Source of the DNA: Mechercharimyces sp. CAU 1602
Lineage (GTDB): Bacteria > Bacillota > Bacilli > Thermoactinomycetales > JANTPT01
Direction: 5' to 3'
DNA: 64,000 nucleotides
Assembly (NCBI RefSeq): GCF_024753565.1
Contig: NZ_JANTPT010000001.1
Location: 1 to 64,000, forward strand
A program made the translations under genes and the position numbers. Shown here piece by piece: positions 28,354 to 37,523 of the stretch; position 1 is the first letter of the stretch, and each line of letters starts with the position of its first letter. The notes beneath the pieces were generated by a model. That model was not told the DNA's origin. It worked only from the letters and a program-made list of their open reading frames with translations, and made no database searches.

Positions 28354-29214
28354 ATGAAAAGATGGCTCGTACTATTTATCGCTGTGTTGATAGGGATGAC
28401 TGGAAGTGGTGGACAGGGAGTATTTGCGGCAGAATCTGAGGTGGATCAGGGTAGCTTCAATCTTTTAACCTACAATGTGGCAGGCTTGTGGGATCCGATT
28501 TCGCAATCGAATCCAGCAAAAAACACAAAAAAAATAAGTCCGCGCTTAAACGAGTACGATATTGTGCTTGTACAGGAGGATTGGAATTACCATGATGATT
28601 TGACCTCAGAAGCAAATCACCCCTTTAAGTCAAAGCATAGTGGAAGCATGGGCTTTGGCGATGGATTGAATCGTTTTTCCATATTCCCATTCACAGATTT
28701 CAAGCGCAAAGAGTGGGAAGATTGCGGTGGTTATTTTGGAAATGGGAGCGATTGTCTAGCTCCAAAGGGATTTTCGTATGCACGGCATCGTATTAGTGAA
28801 AATGTTTATGTAGATATCTACAATCTTCATGCAGATGCAGGTGGGAATGATGAGGATGTGCGAGAGAAAAATTTTAGGCAAATCTTAAAGAAAATCGAAC
28901 AGTGGTCAACTGGTTACCCTGTAATTGTGGCAGGGGACTTTAATAGCAAATTCCGTGATGAGGAAGGAGTGCGTCAATTTATTGATGCTGGCTTCTCCGA
29001 TGCGTGGGTGGTGCGGGATAACGAAGGTCGTTTTCCTGATGTAGGCGAAACAGTAGCAGATGAGAGTATTGATAAAATCTTATTCCGTAGTTCGGATGAT
29101 GTTACCTTAACAGTAACGGATTACTACAATGCGGAGAACGAATTTAAAGATGGTCAAGGACGTGACCTGTCTGATCACGATCCACGGGCGGCAGTTTTCA
29201 CGTATGAACGGTGA
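28354..29214 (+). CDS. Secreted sphingomyelinase-like phosphodiesterase (EEP family)
   Basis: A 286-residue secreted enzyme of the endonuclease/exonuclease/phosphatase fold. Signal peptide 1-26 (cleavage near FAA). Catalytic elements: Asn41 in '[10 protein letters not shown]', metal-binding Glu75 in 'VLVQED', '[11 protein letters not shown]' (about 150), 'IVAGDFNSK' (about 191-199), and the terminal Asp-His pair 'LSDHDPRA' (about 272-279). '[15 protein letters not shown]' resembles the membrane-facing region of bacterial neutral sphingomyelinases. The adjacent ceramidase makes sphingomyelin or a related sphingolipid the likely substrate; a nuclease role is not excluded. AGGAGGGGC precedes ATG 28354. 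Confidence 0.82.
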   Translation: MKRWLVLFIAVLIGMTGSGGQGVFAAESEVDQGSFNLLTYNVAGLWDPISQSNPAKNTKKISPRLNEYDIVLVQEDWNYHDDLTSEANHPFKSKHSGSMGFGDGLNRFSIFPFTDFKRKEWEDCGGYFGNGSDCLAPKGFSYARHRISENVYVDIYNLHADAGGNDEDVREKNFRQILKKIEQWSTGYPVIVAGDFNSKFRDEEGVRQFIDAGFSDAWVVRDNEGRFPDVGETVADESIDKILFRSSDDVTLTVTDYYNAENEFKDGQGRDLSDHDPRAAVFTYER

Positions 29215-29281
29215 GGTATACACTTTGGTGTAGGGTAGAGTGATTGAAGAAGAGCATAGAAAAGAAGTAAAGAAGAATTTT

Positions 29282-29313
29282 AGGAGTCGTTTTAAACGGC
29301 TCCTTTTTATTTG
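29282..29313 (+). terminator. Terminator of ceramidase/sphingomyelinase unit
   Basis: AGGAGTCGTTT pairs with AAACGGCTCCT (one G-U) and is followed by TTTTTATTT. Confidence 0.85.
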
Positions 29314-29361
29314 AAGGACGATAGGAAGTGAGAAAGAAGAAGAGGAACGTCTATGAGTGGG

Positions 29362-29676
29362 CTATATAAAAAAGGTAGATATAATGAGGAGGATCGCAAT
29401 AATACCCAAAGTGTTTTCAATAAGAATGATGAGTGTACCCAATTTAGTCATTCGTATTTGCTTCAAGCGAGACTTTTCATCGATAATGAATCCAATTACT
29501 TTTAGTACTATGGCACAGATTAAGAATATCCCTACTATACTTAATGAAATTTCACTGACATGATAATTCCAAGCGTAACTAACTAAAAAAATGGTCGCAA
29601 ATAGTATCTGAATAGCCTTAAAAAAGATGGGATTAATCGCCCTACTACCAGTAATTTTTCGTAATCTATCAAACAT
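29362..29676 (-). CDS. Small three-TM membrane protein (104 aa)
   Basis: The likely start is ATG 29676 (GGTGAC just upstream); a longer open frame to 29829 has no site and a low-complexity N-terminus. The product has three hydrophobic segments (about 19-35, 38-60, 80-102) separated by a basic loop 'DEKSRLKQIRMTK'. A/T-rich coding sequence compared with its neighbours hints at acquisition or relaxed constraint. No family recognised. Confidence 0.55.
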   Translation of the reverse strand: MFDRLRKITGSRAINPIFFKAIQILFATIFLVSYAWNYHVSEISLSIVGIFLICAIVLKVIGFIIDEKSRLKQIRMTKLGTLIILIENTLGIIAILLIISTFFI

Positions 29677-29943
29677 AAAGTCACCCACTATAGTTAATAA
29701 GGTATGGCTATTATATGCTAGGATTTCTTTTGTTTCAATTAAGAAATATTGGTATTTAAAATTATGTTGTACAAAGAAACCCCCCACAAAAAAATGACCC
29801 GCACTCCCTATACCAGAAGGTCGAGCCATCTTTGTGGATGGTGGTTAGTTTATGATAGTACTGTGAGTAGAGAGCAATAGAACCTTTTTTTAAGCTCTCT
29901 GGTGAGTCCAGTCAATGCAGTGTAATAATACCCTTTTGTGGGG

Positions 29944-30780
29944 TCATCGTGAAGGCGCTTTCTTCCTTTCTGCTGCACAACGCTCTTTGTAGGGAGCGAC
30001 GCCAGCTAGTTGCGAAGGGCGATAGATATGGTAGGCGGGGTAGTGGGTATCAACATAGAGGGAGAATCCCATCGCTACAGCGCGTACGCAGAAATGGCGA
30101 TCTTCTCCTCGTAATGAGATATTGGAAATTTGTTCAAAACGAACTCCTCGCGCGAGGGCGTGGCGGCTAATTAAGGTACATGCCCCTAAACCGCCTACCT
30201 CATATAGCCCGGGTTGACGCAACTGCTGGAAGAAATGGAGTGTTAATTGCTCCTGTTGCGCTTTTGTCAATTGGAGATCGCGTTCCACTTTGTACTGCGT
30301 GTAGAAATCGCGTTGCCATACTTGTGGCATTTCGATCTGTTGTGGATCCCACTTTGTCCAAAAGATATTGGCGACGATATCTTTTTCAGTTGAGAGTAGT
30401 TGCTCTATAGTGGCAGGATGTAATACGAGATCGGAATCAACGAGAAAAAGATAATCATATTCGTTTGTGAGTGCATGGCTGATTATGGTATCTTTCATAG
30501 TGGCTACTTTCCAAATGATATCTTCTTTCCATCCTTTAAAGTGGCTTTGTTCACTAGTAGCAAACGTATGCTTGTAACCGGAGGGCTGTATCGTAGTTTG
30601 GGGGTGTTTTTCACAGAACTGACGAAGGAGTTGTGTAGAGGCGGGATCGCGGTTGTCGTCAGCGAAATAGTAATCGGCGGTATAGGAGTGAGCCTCTAGC
30701 TCAGTTAGAGAAAGTAAGAATTGCTGTAATATTTCTGGCTTTTGTTGGATGGGGGCACCAATCAAAATTCTTTTGCCCAA
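29944..30780 (-). CDS. Glycosyltransferase, GT2/Anp1-like
   Basis: A 278-residue GT-A-type glycosyltransferase with no membrane segment. The N-terminal 'RILIGAPIQQKPEILQQFL', the DxD motif in 'YLFLVDSDLVLHP' (about residue 118) and 'LRGEDRHFCVRAVAMGF' (acceptor base and ED pair) are seen. 'GGLGACTLISRHAL' is a conserved middle block. The start is TTG 30780, 6 nt after GGGAGGG (a second TTG at 30783 is only 3 nt away). A divergent UDP-GlcNAc 2-epimerase gene lies 229 nt upstream, suggesting cell-surface polysaccharide work. Confidence 0.82.
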   Translation of the reverse strand: MGKRILIGAPIQQKPEILQQFLLSLTELEAHSYTADYYFADDNRDPASTQLLRQFCEKHPQTTIQPSGYKHTFATSEQSHFKGWKEDIIWKVATMKDTIISHALTNEYDYLFLVDSDLVLHPATIEQLLSTEKDIVANIFWTKWDPQQIEMPQVWQRDFYTQYKVERDLQLTKAQQEQLTLHFFQQLRQPGLYEVGGLGACTLISRHALARGVRFEQISNISLRGEDRHFCVRAVAMGFSLYVDTHYPAYHIYRPSQLAGVAPYKERCAAERKKAPSR

Positions 30781-31009
30781 CAAAAACCCTCCCTTCTTTT
30801 CTTAATCCAGCAAAGTTGTACTGTACATTACATTCATCGTAGAGGGGAAATATTACGGACGTCTGAGGTATGGATCTTTTTTCTTACGCATATCTTTACT
30901 TGTAAAGTGGAGTAGGAAGTGTGCGCGACATTTTTATGAAAATGGCGTAGTAGAGGGGGTGAATGTTGCGAAGAAGTTCTGGCGATAGGACATTCCTCGT
31001 GACAATAAG

Positions 31010-32161
31010 ATGACACCTTTTCGTATTCTTATCGTATTTGGAACAAGGCCGGAAGCGATGAAGATGGCACCGCTAGTAAAAGCATTGCGTTTAAGAGAGG
31101 AATGGACGAGTTATATATGTGTGACTTCCCAACATCAAGTAATGTTAAATCAAGTAATGAATGCCTTTTCTTTAAAAGCTGATTTCGATTTGGATGTAAT
31201 GGAGGAGGAGCAATCTCTTACATCGTTAACCATGCGTCTTTTACAAAGGTTGGAGCCAGTGATGCAAGAGGTGAAACCGGATTTGGTATTGGTGCATGGA
31301 GATACAACAACCTCGTTTGTTGCTAGTATAGTGGCATCGTATTTTCAGATCCCAGTGGGGCATGTAGAAGCGGGATTGAGAACGACTGATCTGCGTTCCC
31401 CTTTCCCGGAAGAGATGAACCGTAGATTGACAGGGGTGATTGCACAACTTCACTTTGCTCCCACTCAACGGGCTGCAGCTAACTTATATCGTGAAGGGAA
31501 AAGTCGTAATCAGGTCTATATTACAGGTAATACCATTATTGATGCATTTGCTACTACGGTAAGAAAGGAGTATTCTCACCCGTTGTTACAAAATATTAAG
31601 GATAAACAACTTGTGTTGGTAACCGCACATCGGCGAGAGAGTTGGGGTGAAGCGATGAGGAAGATGTTCGAAAGCTTACGTCGTCTGATCGATGAGGTTT
31701 CATCTGCTGTAATTCTCTTTCCAGTTCATTTAAACCCACAAGTCAAATTACTGGCTGAGAAAGTGCTGGGGGGACATGAACGTATTCATCTAATCCCACC
31801 CTTATGTCCTTTACACTTTCATAATCTCCTTCAGCATGCTCATCTAGTTTGTACAGATTCTGGGGGAATACAAGAAGAGGCTCCCTCCTTTAAGGTGCCT
31901 GTACTGGTGATGAGAGAGCGCACAGAAAGACCTGAGGCGGTTGAAGCAGGGGTAGCGAAGTTAGTGGGAACAGACGGAGAGTGTCTCTATACAGAGGCGA
32001 AACAGTTACTAATCGATCGAAAGTCGCATGAAAACATGATTACGGATCATAATCCTTTTGGTGATGGGGAAGCGGCACAGAGAATTTGTGACGCGATTGC
32101 CTATCATTTTGGTTTTTCTGATGTTCGACCTCCTTGCTTTGTGTCAAGTTTATGTAAATAA
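31010..32161 (+). CDS. mnaA: UDP-N-acetylglucosamine 2-epimerase (non-hydrolysing)
   Basis: A 383-residue enzyme interconverting UDP-GlcNAc and UDP-ManNAc for teichoic acid linkage units or capsule. Seen: 'FGTRPEAMKMAPLV' at the N-terminus, 'VHGDTTTSF', 'GHVEAGLRT', 'FPEEMNRRLTG', and 'CTDSGGIQEEAPSFKVPVLVMRERTERPEAVEAG' across about 280-315. ATG 31010 lacks a strong SD (only weak GATAGGA 12-20 nt upstream), but alignment to the family fixes the N-terminus. The name mnaA follows Bacillus; WecB is the enterobacterial equivalent. Confidence 0.93.
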   Translation: MTPFRILIVFGTRPEAMKMAPLVKALRLREEWTSYICVTSQHQVMLNQVMNAFSLKADFDLDVMEEEQSLTSLTMRLLQRLEPVMQEVKPDLVLVHGDTTTSFVASIVASYFQIPVGHVEAGLRTTDLRSPFPEEMNRRLTGVIAQLHFAPTQRAAANLYREGKSRNQVYITGNTIIDAFATTVRKEYSHPLLQNIKDKQLVLVTAHRRESWGEAMRKMFESLRRLIDEVSSAVILFPVHLNPQVKLLAEKVLGGHERIHLIPPLCPLHFHNLLQHAHLVCTDSGGIQEEAPSFKVPVLVMRERTERPEAVEAGVAKLVGTDGECLYTEAKQLLIDRKSHENMITDHNPFGDGEAAQRICDAIAYHFGFSDVRPPCFVSSLCK

Positions 32162-32227
32162 AATTAACATTAACTTGATGAGAGGCAATGAAAATGATCC
32201 AATGTCATTTTTAGTTACACTTAATTG

Positions 32228-32255
32228 TTGAAGTATTTTGTTTTTATGATATAAT
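32228..32255 (+). promoter_or_regulatory. SigA promoter of the Crh-like gene
   Basis: TTGAAG (32228-32233), 16-nt spacer, TATAAT (32250-32255), about 65 nt ahead of the start codon. Confidence 0.65.
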
Positions 32256-32320
32256 GGAAAATATCGCAAGCAAGATAAAGGCAAACATGGGTTATGGATC
32301 ATTCGAGGAGGAGGGATTGA

Positions 32321-32704
32321 GTGGAAAAACGTATGGATTTAACACTACGTTCACCGATGCAGATGACTCACTTACTGTATTTGTCACAAAAGTTGGTACA
32401 GGTGGAAAGTGATATTCAGTTTGTGAAAGAAGGGGTGACATGCAACGGGAAAAGTATTCTTGGGGTCATTTCATTCTTTCTCTCCATGAAAAAGGGGGAG
32501 CTGTTCACTCTGCTCGTGGAAGGGTCGGATGCAGGGGCAGTATGCAATCAATTAGAAGAGTGGTTTGCTCAGAGGCAGGAGGCAGAGCCGGATCAGTGGG
32601 AGCAAGAGGGAACAGAACAAGTATTGGAGGCTTGGCGAGAGGCGGGTTCTAAATGGACCCCATCGGTACGGATGGTCGCAAAGTCATACTTTCGTTCTGG
32701 ATAG
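32321..32704 (+). CDS. HPr/Crh-like domain protein with C-terminal extension
   Basis: A 127-residue protein. Residues 5-88 align with the HPr fold. The position of the phospho-transfer His15 of HPr is Gln14 here ('SPMQMTHLL'), while the regulatory serine is retained as Ser45 in 'GKSILGVIS'; the 31-residue spacing between the two equals that in HPr and Crh. This pattern (Gln for His, Ser46 kept) is that of Crh, the catabolite-repression paralogue that cannot pass phosphate in the PTS. A 40-residue acidic/Trp-containing tail not found in Crh follows. GTG 32321 follows GGAGGAGGGA. Single-gene unit. Confidence 0.75.
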   Translation: MEKRMDLTLRSPMQMTHLLYLSQKLVQVESDIQFVKEGVTCNGKSILGVISFFLSMKKGELFTLLVEGSDAGAVCNQLEEWFAQRQEAEPDQWEQEGTEQVLEAWREAGSKWTPSVRMVAKSYFRSG

Positions 32705-32718
32705 CGATCTTCTTTTTT

Positions 32719-32743
32719 AACCCCTGTATGGGGGCTTTTTTTT
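32719..32743 (+). terminator. Terminator of the Crh-like gene
   Basis: CCCC and GGGG around TGTAT with an A-rich left flank and eight T following. Confidence 0.7.
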
Positions 32744-32825
32744 GCTTTTTGATGGGGATGTTCAAGTGGGTATGATATTGATAAGATAGGAACAAGTCGT
32801 TTATGTAGAAAGAGAGTGGGTCCAA

Positions 32826-33752
32826 ATGAGAGCAGATTCCTTTATTTTTACAGCGTCAGATGGAGAAGAAATTTTTGTGTATCGCTGGAGCCCAGCGGGC
32901 ACATGTAGAGGGATTGTTCAGATTGCACATGGAATGGCTGAGCATGCCGGACGTTATGATGATTTTGCTAAAGCATTGACGGACGCAGGATATCGGGTTT
33001 ATGCTAATGACCATCGTGGTCATGGTCGCACAGCGGGCACTCAGGAGCGACTGGGTCACTTTGCTGACCGAAGTGGTTGGGATCGTACCATGGAAGATAT
33101 GCATGAGTTAACGGTGCGCATCAGACAGGAAAATACAAGCCAACAAACTTTGTTTCTACTTGGGCACAGTATGGGTTCCTTCCTCGCTCGTTACTATGCT
33201 CAATCGTATGGTGATGAGCTAGCAGGCTTAATTTTATCTGGTACGGGAATAAGCAAAGGTCCAGTGAGCTCTGTTGGACTCTCCATAGCGAAACTGCAGG
33301 GGTGGGTTCGGGGGAAAAAAACGCGAAGCAAATTGCTTGATCGACTTTCATTCGGTAAATTTAATCACTCATTTATGCCTATTCGTACCTCGTTTGATTG
33401 GCTTTCACGCGATGAGGAGGAAGTGGATAAATATATTCGGGATCCGCTTTGTGGACAGATTGCCACTTCTCAATTTTTTAGAGATCTCATAACGGGCGTT
33501 AAAGTATTAGATCGACCACAGCATCTTCAGCGTATACCATCTACTCTTCCGATCTATCTATTCTCTGGAGCGAAAGATCCAGTCGGGGAAGAAGGAAAGG
33601 GAGTACATAAGGTTGCTAAATTACTTAAAGATGCAGGTGTGAAAGAGGTAGAGATCCGCTTGTATGAAGATGGCCGCCACGAAATGTTGAATGAATTGAA
33701 TAAGGAAGAAGTTTATCACGATGTGTTGACATGGTTAGAGCGCCATCAATAG
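32826..33752 (+). CDS. Alpha/beta hydrolase, monoacylglycerol lipase-like
   Basis: A 308-residue cytoplasmic serine hydrolase. The oxyanion 'QIAHGMAEHAGRYDDFA' (about 36-52), nucleophile elbow 'LLGHSMGSFLARYYA' (Ser near 117), 'FSGAKDPVGEEGKGV' (Asp near 254) and 'DGRHEMLNELN' (His near 285) give a complete triad typical of the lysophospholipase/monoacylglycerol lipase group. The GTG-rich upstream region has AGAGAGTGGG before ATG 32826. Monocistronic. Confidence 0.9.
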   Translation: MRADSFIFTASDGEEIFVYRWSPAGTCRGIVQIAHGMAEHAGRYDDFAKALTDAGYRVYANDHRGHGRTAGTQERLGHFADRSGWDRTMEDMHELTVRIRQENTSQQTLFLLGHSMGSFLARYYAQSYGDELAGLILSGTGISKGPVSSVGLSIAKLQGWVRGKKTRSKLLDRLSFGKFNHSFMPIRTSFDWLSRDEEEVDKYIRDPLCGQIATSQFFRDLITGVKVLDRPQHLQRIPSTLPIYLFSGAKDPVGEEGKGVHKVAKLLKDAGVKEVEIRLYEDGRHEMLNELNKEEVYHDVLTWLERHQ

Positions 33753-33763
33753 AGAGGAGACAG

Positions 33764-33801
33764 GCACACCAGGGAGGCAGTTGCTTCTCTGGTGTGCTTT
33801 T
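33764..33801 (+). terminator. Terminator of lipase-like gene
   Basis: GCACACCAG pairs with CTGGTGTGC, followed by TTTTCTT. Confidence 0.85.
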
Positions 33802-33877
33802 CTTACCTTTTTAGTATGTGTTAAGCCTAGACCTACCTGATGTGAATGCTTCAATTTAATCTGAAACGAGCTTGGTT

Positions 33878-35023
33878 TTAAATTAGAGAACGCATATACG
33901 TAATCACTTCGTGTAAGCGTCCTACCAAAAGGTCTAGATCCTCTCGTGTTGTTTCCCTACCTAGAGTGATACGCAAACTTTGATGCGCATCTTCTGCTTT
34001 ATGCCCCATCGCTATGAGTACATGAGAGGGAGCATGCTTACCAGCACTACAAGCGGATCCGCTGGAGATAAAGATATTGTGACGATTTAATTCCAACATT
34101 ACAGCTTGCCCCTCTACGCGATCAAAGCTTACATTAATATTGTTAGGTAGTCGGTCTGTGGGATGACCATTTAGACAGACATCTTTTATTTCCGAGGAAA
34201 TACGTTTCCATAAAGTATCTCGCAGTTGGGTTAATCGGGCTGCCTCTGTTGTTACCTCCTGTGAGATCAACTCAGCGGCTAATCCGAAACCTACGATTCC
34301 AGGCACATTCTGCGTACTAGGACGCAATCCACGCTCTTGACCGCCTCCATACATGATAGGCTCAATTCGCACACCCTTACGGATATAGAGAGCCCCTACA
34401 CCTTTAGGGCCGTAAATCTTATGCGAGGCGATGGAAAGGAGGTCGATTGAGAGAAGGGAGAGATCAAGTGGTAGTTTTCCTACCCACTGGATGGCATCTA
34501 CATGAAAAAGGATACCTTTTTCTCGTAGTAACTCTCCGATGGTAGCTATAGGATTGAGGGATCCCACCTCATTGTTGGCGGCCATCACACTGACGAGGAT
34601 CGTATTCGGTGTGATGGCTTCTTTTACTTTCTCCGTTTCGACCTGTCCATATCTATTGACAGGCAAATAGGTAATGTCAAAGCCTTCTTTTTCTAGTGCT
34701 CGACAACATTCTAAGATAGCTGGGTGCTCCACTTGTGAAGTGATAATATGATTTCCTCGATGGCGGTGTTTACGGGCAGCGCCTAATACAGCTAAGTTAT
34801 TCGCTTCTGTACCTCCACTAGTAAAGATGATTTCACGTGCGTCTGCCCCGATGGATGTTGCAACTTGAGAGCGTGCCCACTCAATCCGATCTCTTGCCGC
34901 TTGTCCGGGATCGTGCAAACTACCCCCATTTGCAAACTCGTGTTGTAAACAGTGCATAACGATCTCCTGTACTTCTTTACGTACTGGAGCGGTTGCTCCA
35001 TAATCCAGATAGATTGATTTCAT
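33878..35023 (-). CDS. nifS: Cysteine desulfurase, NifS/NadS type
   Basis: A 381-residue PLP enzyme releasing sulfur from cysteine. 'SIYLDYGATAPV' opens the fold, 'TSGGTEANNLAVLGA' binds PLP, the Schiff-base Lys lies in 'SIASHKIYGPKGVG', and the catalytic Cys loop is 'SSGSACSAGKHAPSHVL'. The N-terminus is placed at ATG 35023 by family alignment; neither it nor the open-frame start at 35071 has a clear ribosome binding site. Position next to nadBCA matches Bacillus, where this desulfurase matures the Fe-S cluster of NadA. A GNAT gene intervenes here. Confidence 0.9.
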   Translation of the reverse strand: MKSIYLDYGATAPVRKEVQEIVMHCLQHEFANGGSLHDPGQAARDRIEWARSQVATSIGADAREIIFTSGGTEANNLAVLGAARKHRHRGNHIITSQVEHPAILECCRALEKEGFDITYLPVNRYGQVETEKVKEAITPNTILVSVMAANNEVGSLNPIATIGELLREKGILFHVDAIQWVGKLPLDLSLLSIDLLSIASHKIYGPKGVGALYIRKGVRIEPIMYGGGQERGLRPSTQNVPGIVGFGLAAELISQEVTTEAARLTQLRDTLWKRISSEIKDVCLNGHPTDRLPNNINVSFDRVEGQAVMLELNRHNIFISSGSACSAGKHAPSHVLIAMGHKAEDAHQSLRITLGRETTREDLDLLVGRLHEVITYMRSLI

Positions 35024-35104
35024 AGGCGTGTAACGGAAAAATGGATTTTCCGAAAATATCCCTCCCTGCATGATGTGAATGAATGAAAATCATGAACATG
35101 ATCA

Positions 35105-35620
35105 TTATGAGGTGAGAAGCTTATAATAAATCATTGTACTGTCTAACTTGCCCCCATCGGAACGAGCGTATTGTGGAATCTGCCCCACAAACGTATAATT
35201 TAGGGATTGATATAATTGATTTGAAGGATCTCCGTCTCGTGTATCTAGGACGAGAAGGTGAATGTTTTTTTCTATGGCTGCCTTTTCTACAACCCTCATT
35301 AAGGTTCGTGCAATTCCTTGTCGACGTACTTGAGGGGAAACCATCAATTTTGCAACTTCTCCACGGTGCGTTCCATTCGGTTTGTTGCAAGGAATTAATT
35401 GAACACTACCAATAATATGTTCATCCAATGTGGCAATCCATAACTGTTTTTCTGCTAAGTTGAGGGATGACCAGTATGAAGTTGCTTCTTCATAGGTGAA
35501 AGGAGAAATAAAGCCGATCGAAGCTCCGGAGTGGATAACCTCGATAAGAAGGTTGGATAATGAATGAATATCAGTGGAAGATAGCTGCTGGATATGCCGG
35601 AATTTGAAACGATTCACCAT
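35105..35620 (-). CDS. GNAT-family N-acetyltransferase
   Basis: A 171-residue acetyltransferase. The acetyl-CoA loop is visible as 'VSPQVRRQGIARTLM' (motif A, about residues 105-120) followed by 'VLDTRDGDPSNQLYQSLNY' (motif B). 'FISPFTYEEATSYW' resembles toxin-tolerance GNATs such as TabA-type proteins, without a clear substrate. ATG 35620 follows GAGGAGGATCC; a 12-codon upstream extension lacks a site. It ends 81 nt before the desulfurase start and may be co-transcribed with it. Confidence 0.85.
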   Translation of the reverse strand: MVNRFKFRHIQQLSSTDIHSLSNLLIEVIHSGASIGFISPFTYEEATSYWSSLNLAEKQLWIATLDEHIIGSVQLIPCNKPNGTHRGEVAKLMVSPQVRRQGIARTLMRVVEKAAIEKNIHLLVLDTRDGDPSNQLYQSLNYTFVGQIPQYARSDGGKLDSTMIYYKLLTS

Positions 35621-35996
35621 GGATCCTCCTCTATGGTTACAGTTTGTTTCCTTCACGATGGAATCTTTTTAGTCTACACCAATATACCACAGCTAAAGGA
35701 GTAGGCGAGAGTATTTGAAAAGAAGGCAGACGGGCTAAGTATCTATTGGGAATAATATAGGATAAGGAAGTATCACATCCAAAAATGGAAACAACATGTA
35801 TGGGTCGGTCTAACTTTGTGAAAAAAATCACGTAATATTTACAACCCAGGTTGTTTGGTCAGCGCCTCTGGCGCAGGGAATACGCGGTTTTTCACAAGTG
35901 TAACGATGGACAAGGGTATTTGCTGGTTGACTTTATATAAAATCATGAGAAAATGTCTACACGGAATATGAATAATATGTGAAAGGAATCACAATC
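35621..35996. other. Divergent regulatory region of the NAD locus
   Basis: About 375 nt between the minus-strand GNAT/desulfurase unit and plus-strand nadB. TTGACT at 35927-35932 is a candidate -35 for nadBCA, but the matching -10 is poor. A small GCGCC-TCT-GGCGC palindrome lies at about 35862-35874. An operator for an NAD-responsive repressor is expected here; I cannot point to it. Confidence 0.45.
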
Positions 35997-37523
35997 ATGA
36001 ACCAGATCAAGACGGACTTCCTTGTTATCGGAAGTGGGATTGCGGGACTGGTAACAGCACTCTTGCTTGCGGATAAAGGCGAGGTAACCATCTTAACGAA
36101 GGAAAGAGAAGAAGCTAGTAATTCTTTTCGTGCACAAGGCGGAATTGCTGCAGCTGTAGGGATGGAAGATTCGCCGGCGCTTCATCGTGAAGATACATTG
36201 CGAACAGGCGTAGACTTATGTGATCCGGATTCGGTTGATGTCTTGGTGCAGATGGGTCCGCAAACCATTGAATTGTTGACGAAGATGGGAGCCGATTTTG
36301 ATCGTAAAGGGAAAGATTGGGCGCTTGGACGAGAAGGTGCCCACAGTGTGGCCCGCATCTTGCACGCAGCAGGCGATGCAACGGGAGCGGCGATTGCGGG
36401 CGCTTTGCTTGTGAAAGCAGTTCAACATCCACATATTTATATTCATAGTCACACCTTGGTTGCAGATTTGTTAGTGGATCAAGGAGAGTGCAGAGGGGCT
36501 CTGGCTTTTCGGACAAATCGTACTCCGATGCAGTATCTGGCCAATAAAGGAGTCGTGATGGCTGCGGGTGGATGTGGCCAACTCTTTAAATATACGACCA
36601 ATGATCGCGTAGCAACTGGAGACGGATTGGCAATGGCTCATCGGGCAGGAGCTGTGCTGACGGATATGGAGTTTATGCAGTTTCATCCTACTGCTCTCGC
36701 AGTGAAGCAAAATCCGATGTTTTTGATCTCAGAAGCGGTAAGAGGTGAGGGCGCGATCTTGGTTAATGATCGTGGTGAAGCGTTTATGAGTCGTTACGAT
36801 GAATGGAAAGACCTCGCCCCTCGTGACGTGGTGTCACGAGCGATCTACCAGGAGATGCAAGAGGGACGTAAAGTATATTTGGACGCTCGTATGTTGGGGA
36901 AACACTTTGCCGCTCGCTTTCCTACAATTTATCAAGAGTGTAGGAGACAAGGGCTTCACCCTGCTAAGGATTTATTGCCGGTAACGCCAGCGGCTCACTT
37001 CATTATGGGAGGAATCCGAACTGATTCCCACGGACAGACCAATATCCCTCGTTTGTATGCGTGTGGCGAAGTGGCATGTACGGGTGTACATGGGGCAAAT
37101 CGCTTGGCGAGCAATTCATTGCTGGAAGGATCGGTATTTGCACAAAGAGTAGCCGCTTCGATGGATCAATTACCAGAGTGGATCGGGGAAGTAGATACTT
37201 CTCCTATCGCTGCTCTTCCTTTAAAATTAGAACGGGATGAGAAGATGCGTCTGCGTATTCAGGAGATCATGTGGGAGCGCTGTGGCATCGTTCGCTATGT
37301 GGAGAATTTAGAAGCAGGTTTAGCTGAACTAAACGCCTTGGAGGAAGAGGTATCCCCATGCAACTGGGAAGCGCGCAACTTGATTACGACGGGAAAGGTT
37401 ATTATTCAGTCCGCATTGTGGCGAGAAGAGAGCCGCGGAGGTCATTACCGTAGAGACTTTCCAGCTTCGCTAGATGAATGGAAGAAAAAACATTACTTTG
37501 TCACGTTGGGAGAAGCGAAATGA
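35997..37523 (+). CDS. nadB: L-aspartate oxidase
   Basis: A 508-residue FAD enzyme that oxidises aspartate to iminoaspartate, the first step of de novo NAD synthesis. The Rossmann 'VIGSGIAGLVTALLLA' is at residues 11-26, with 'SFRAQGGIAAA', 'MEFMQFHPTAL', the active-site Arg block 'VRGEGAILVNDRGEAFMSRYD' and 'ACGEVACTGVHGANRLASNSLLEG' region. ATG 35997 follows AAAGGA by 9 nt; an in-frame GTG at 35979 is upstream of that site. nadC overlaps its stop by 4 nt. Confidence 0.96.
   Translation: MNQIKTDFLVIGSGIAGLVTALLLADKGEVTILTKEREEASNSFRAQGGIAAAVGMEDSPALHREDTLRTGVDLCDPDSVDVLVQMGPQTIELLTKMGADFDRKGKDWALGREGAHSVARILHAAGDATGAAIAGALLVKAVQHPHIYIHSHTLVADLLVDQGECRGALAFRTNRTPMQYLANKGVVMAAGGCGQLFKYTTNDRVATGDGLAMAHRAGAVLTDMEFMQFHPTALAVKQNPMFLISEAVRGEGAILVNDRGEAFMSRYDEWKDLAPRDVVSRAIYQEMQEGRKVYLDARMLGKHFAARFPTIYQECRRQGLHPAKDLLPVTPAAHFIMGGIRTDSHGQTNIPRLYACGEVACTGVHGANRLASNSLLEGSVFAQRVAASMDQLPEWIGEVDTSPIAALPLKLERDEKMRLRIQEIMWERCGIVRYVENLEAGLAELNALEEEVSPCNWEARNLITTGKVIIQSALWREESRGGHYRRDFPASLDEWKKKHYFVTLGEAK

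Noticed and set aside
36115-36516. 133-codon frame antisense to nadB
   Set aside because: No SD and no recognisable domain; nadB is certain on the opposite strand.
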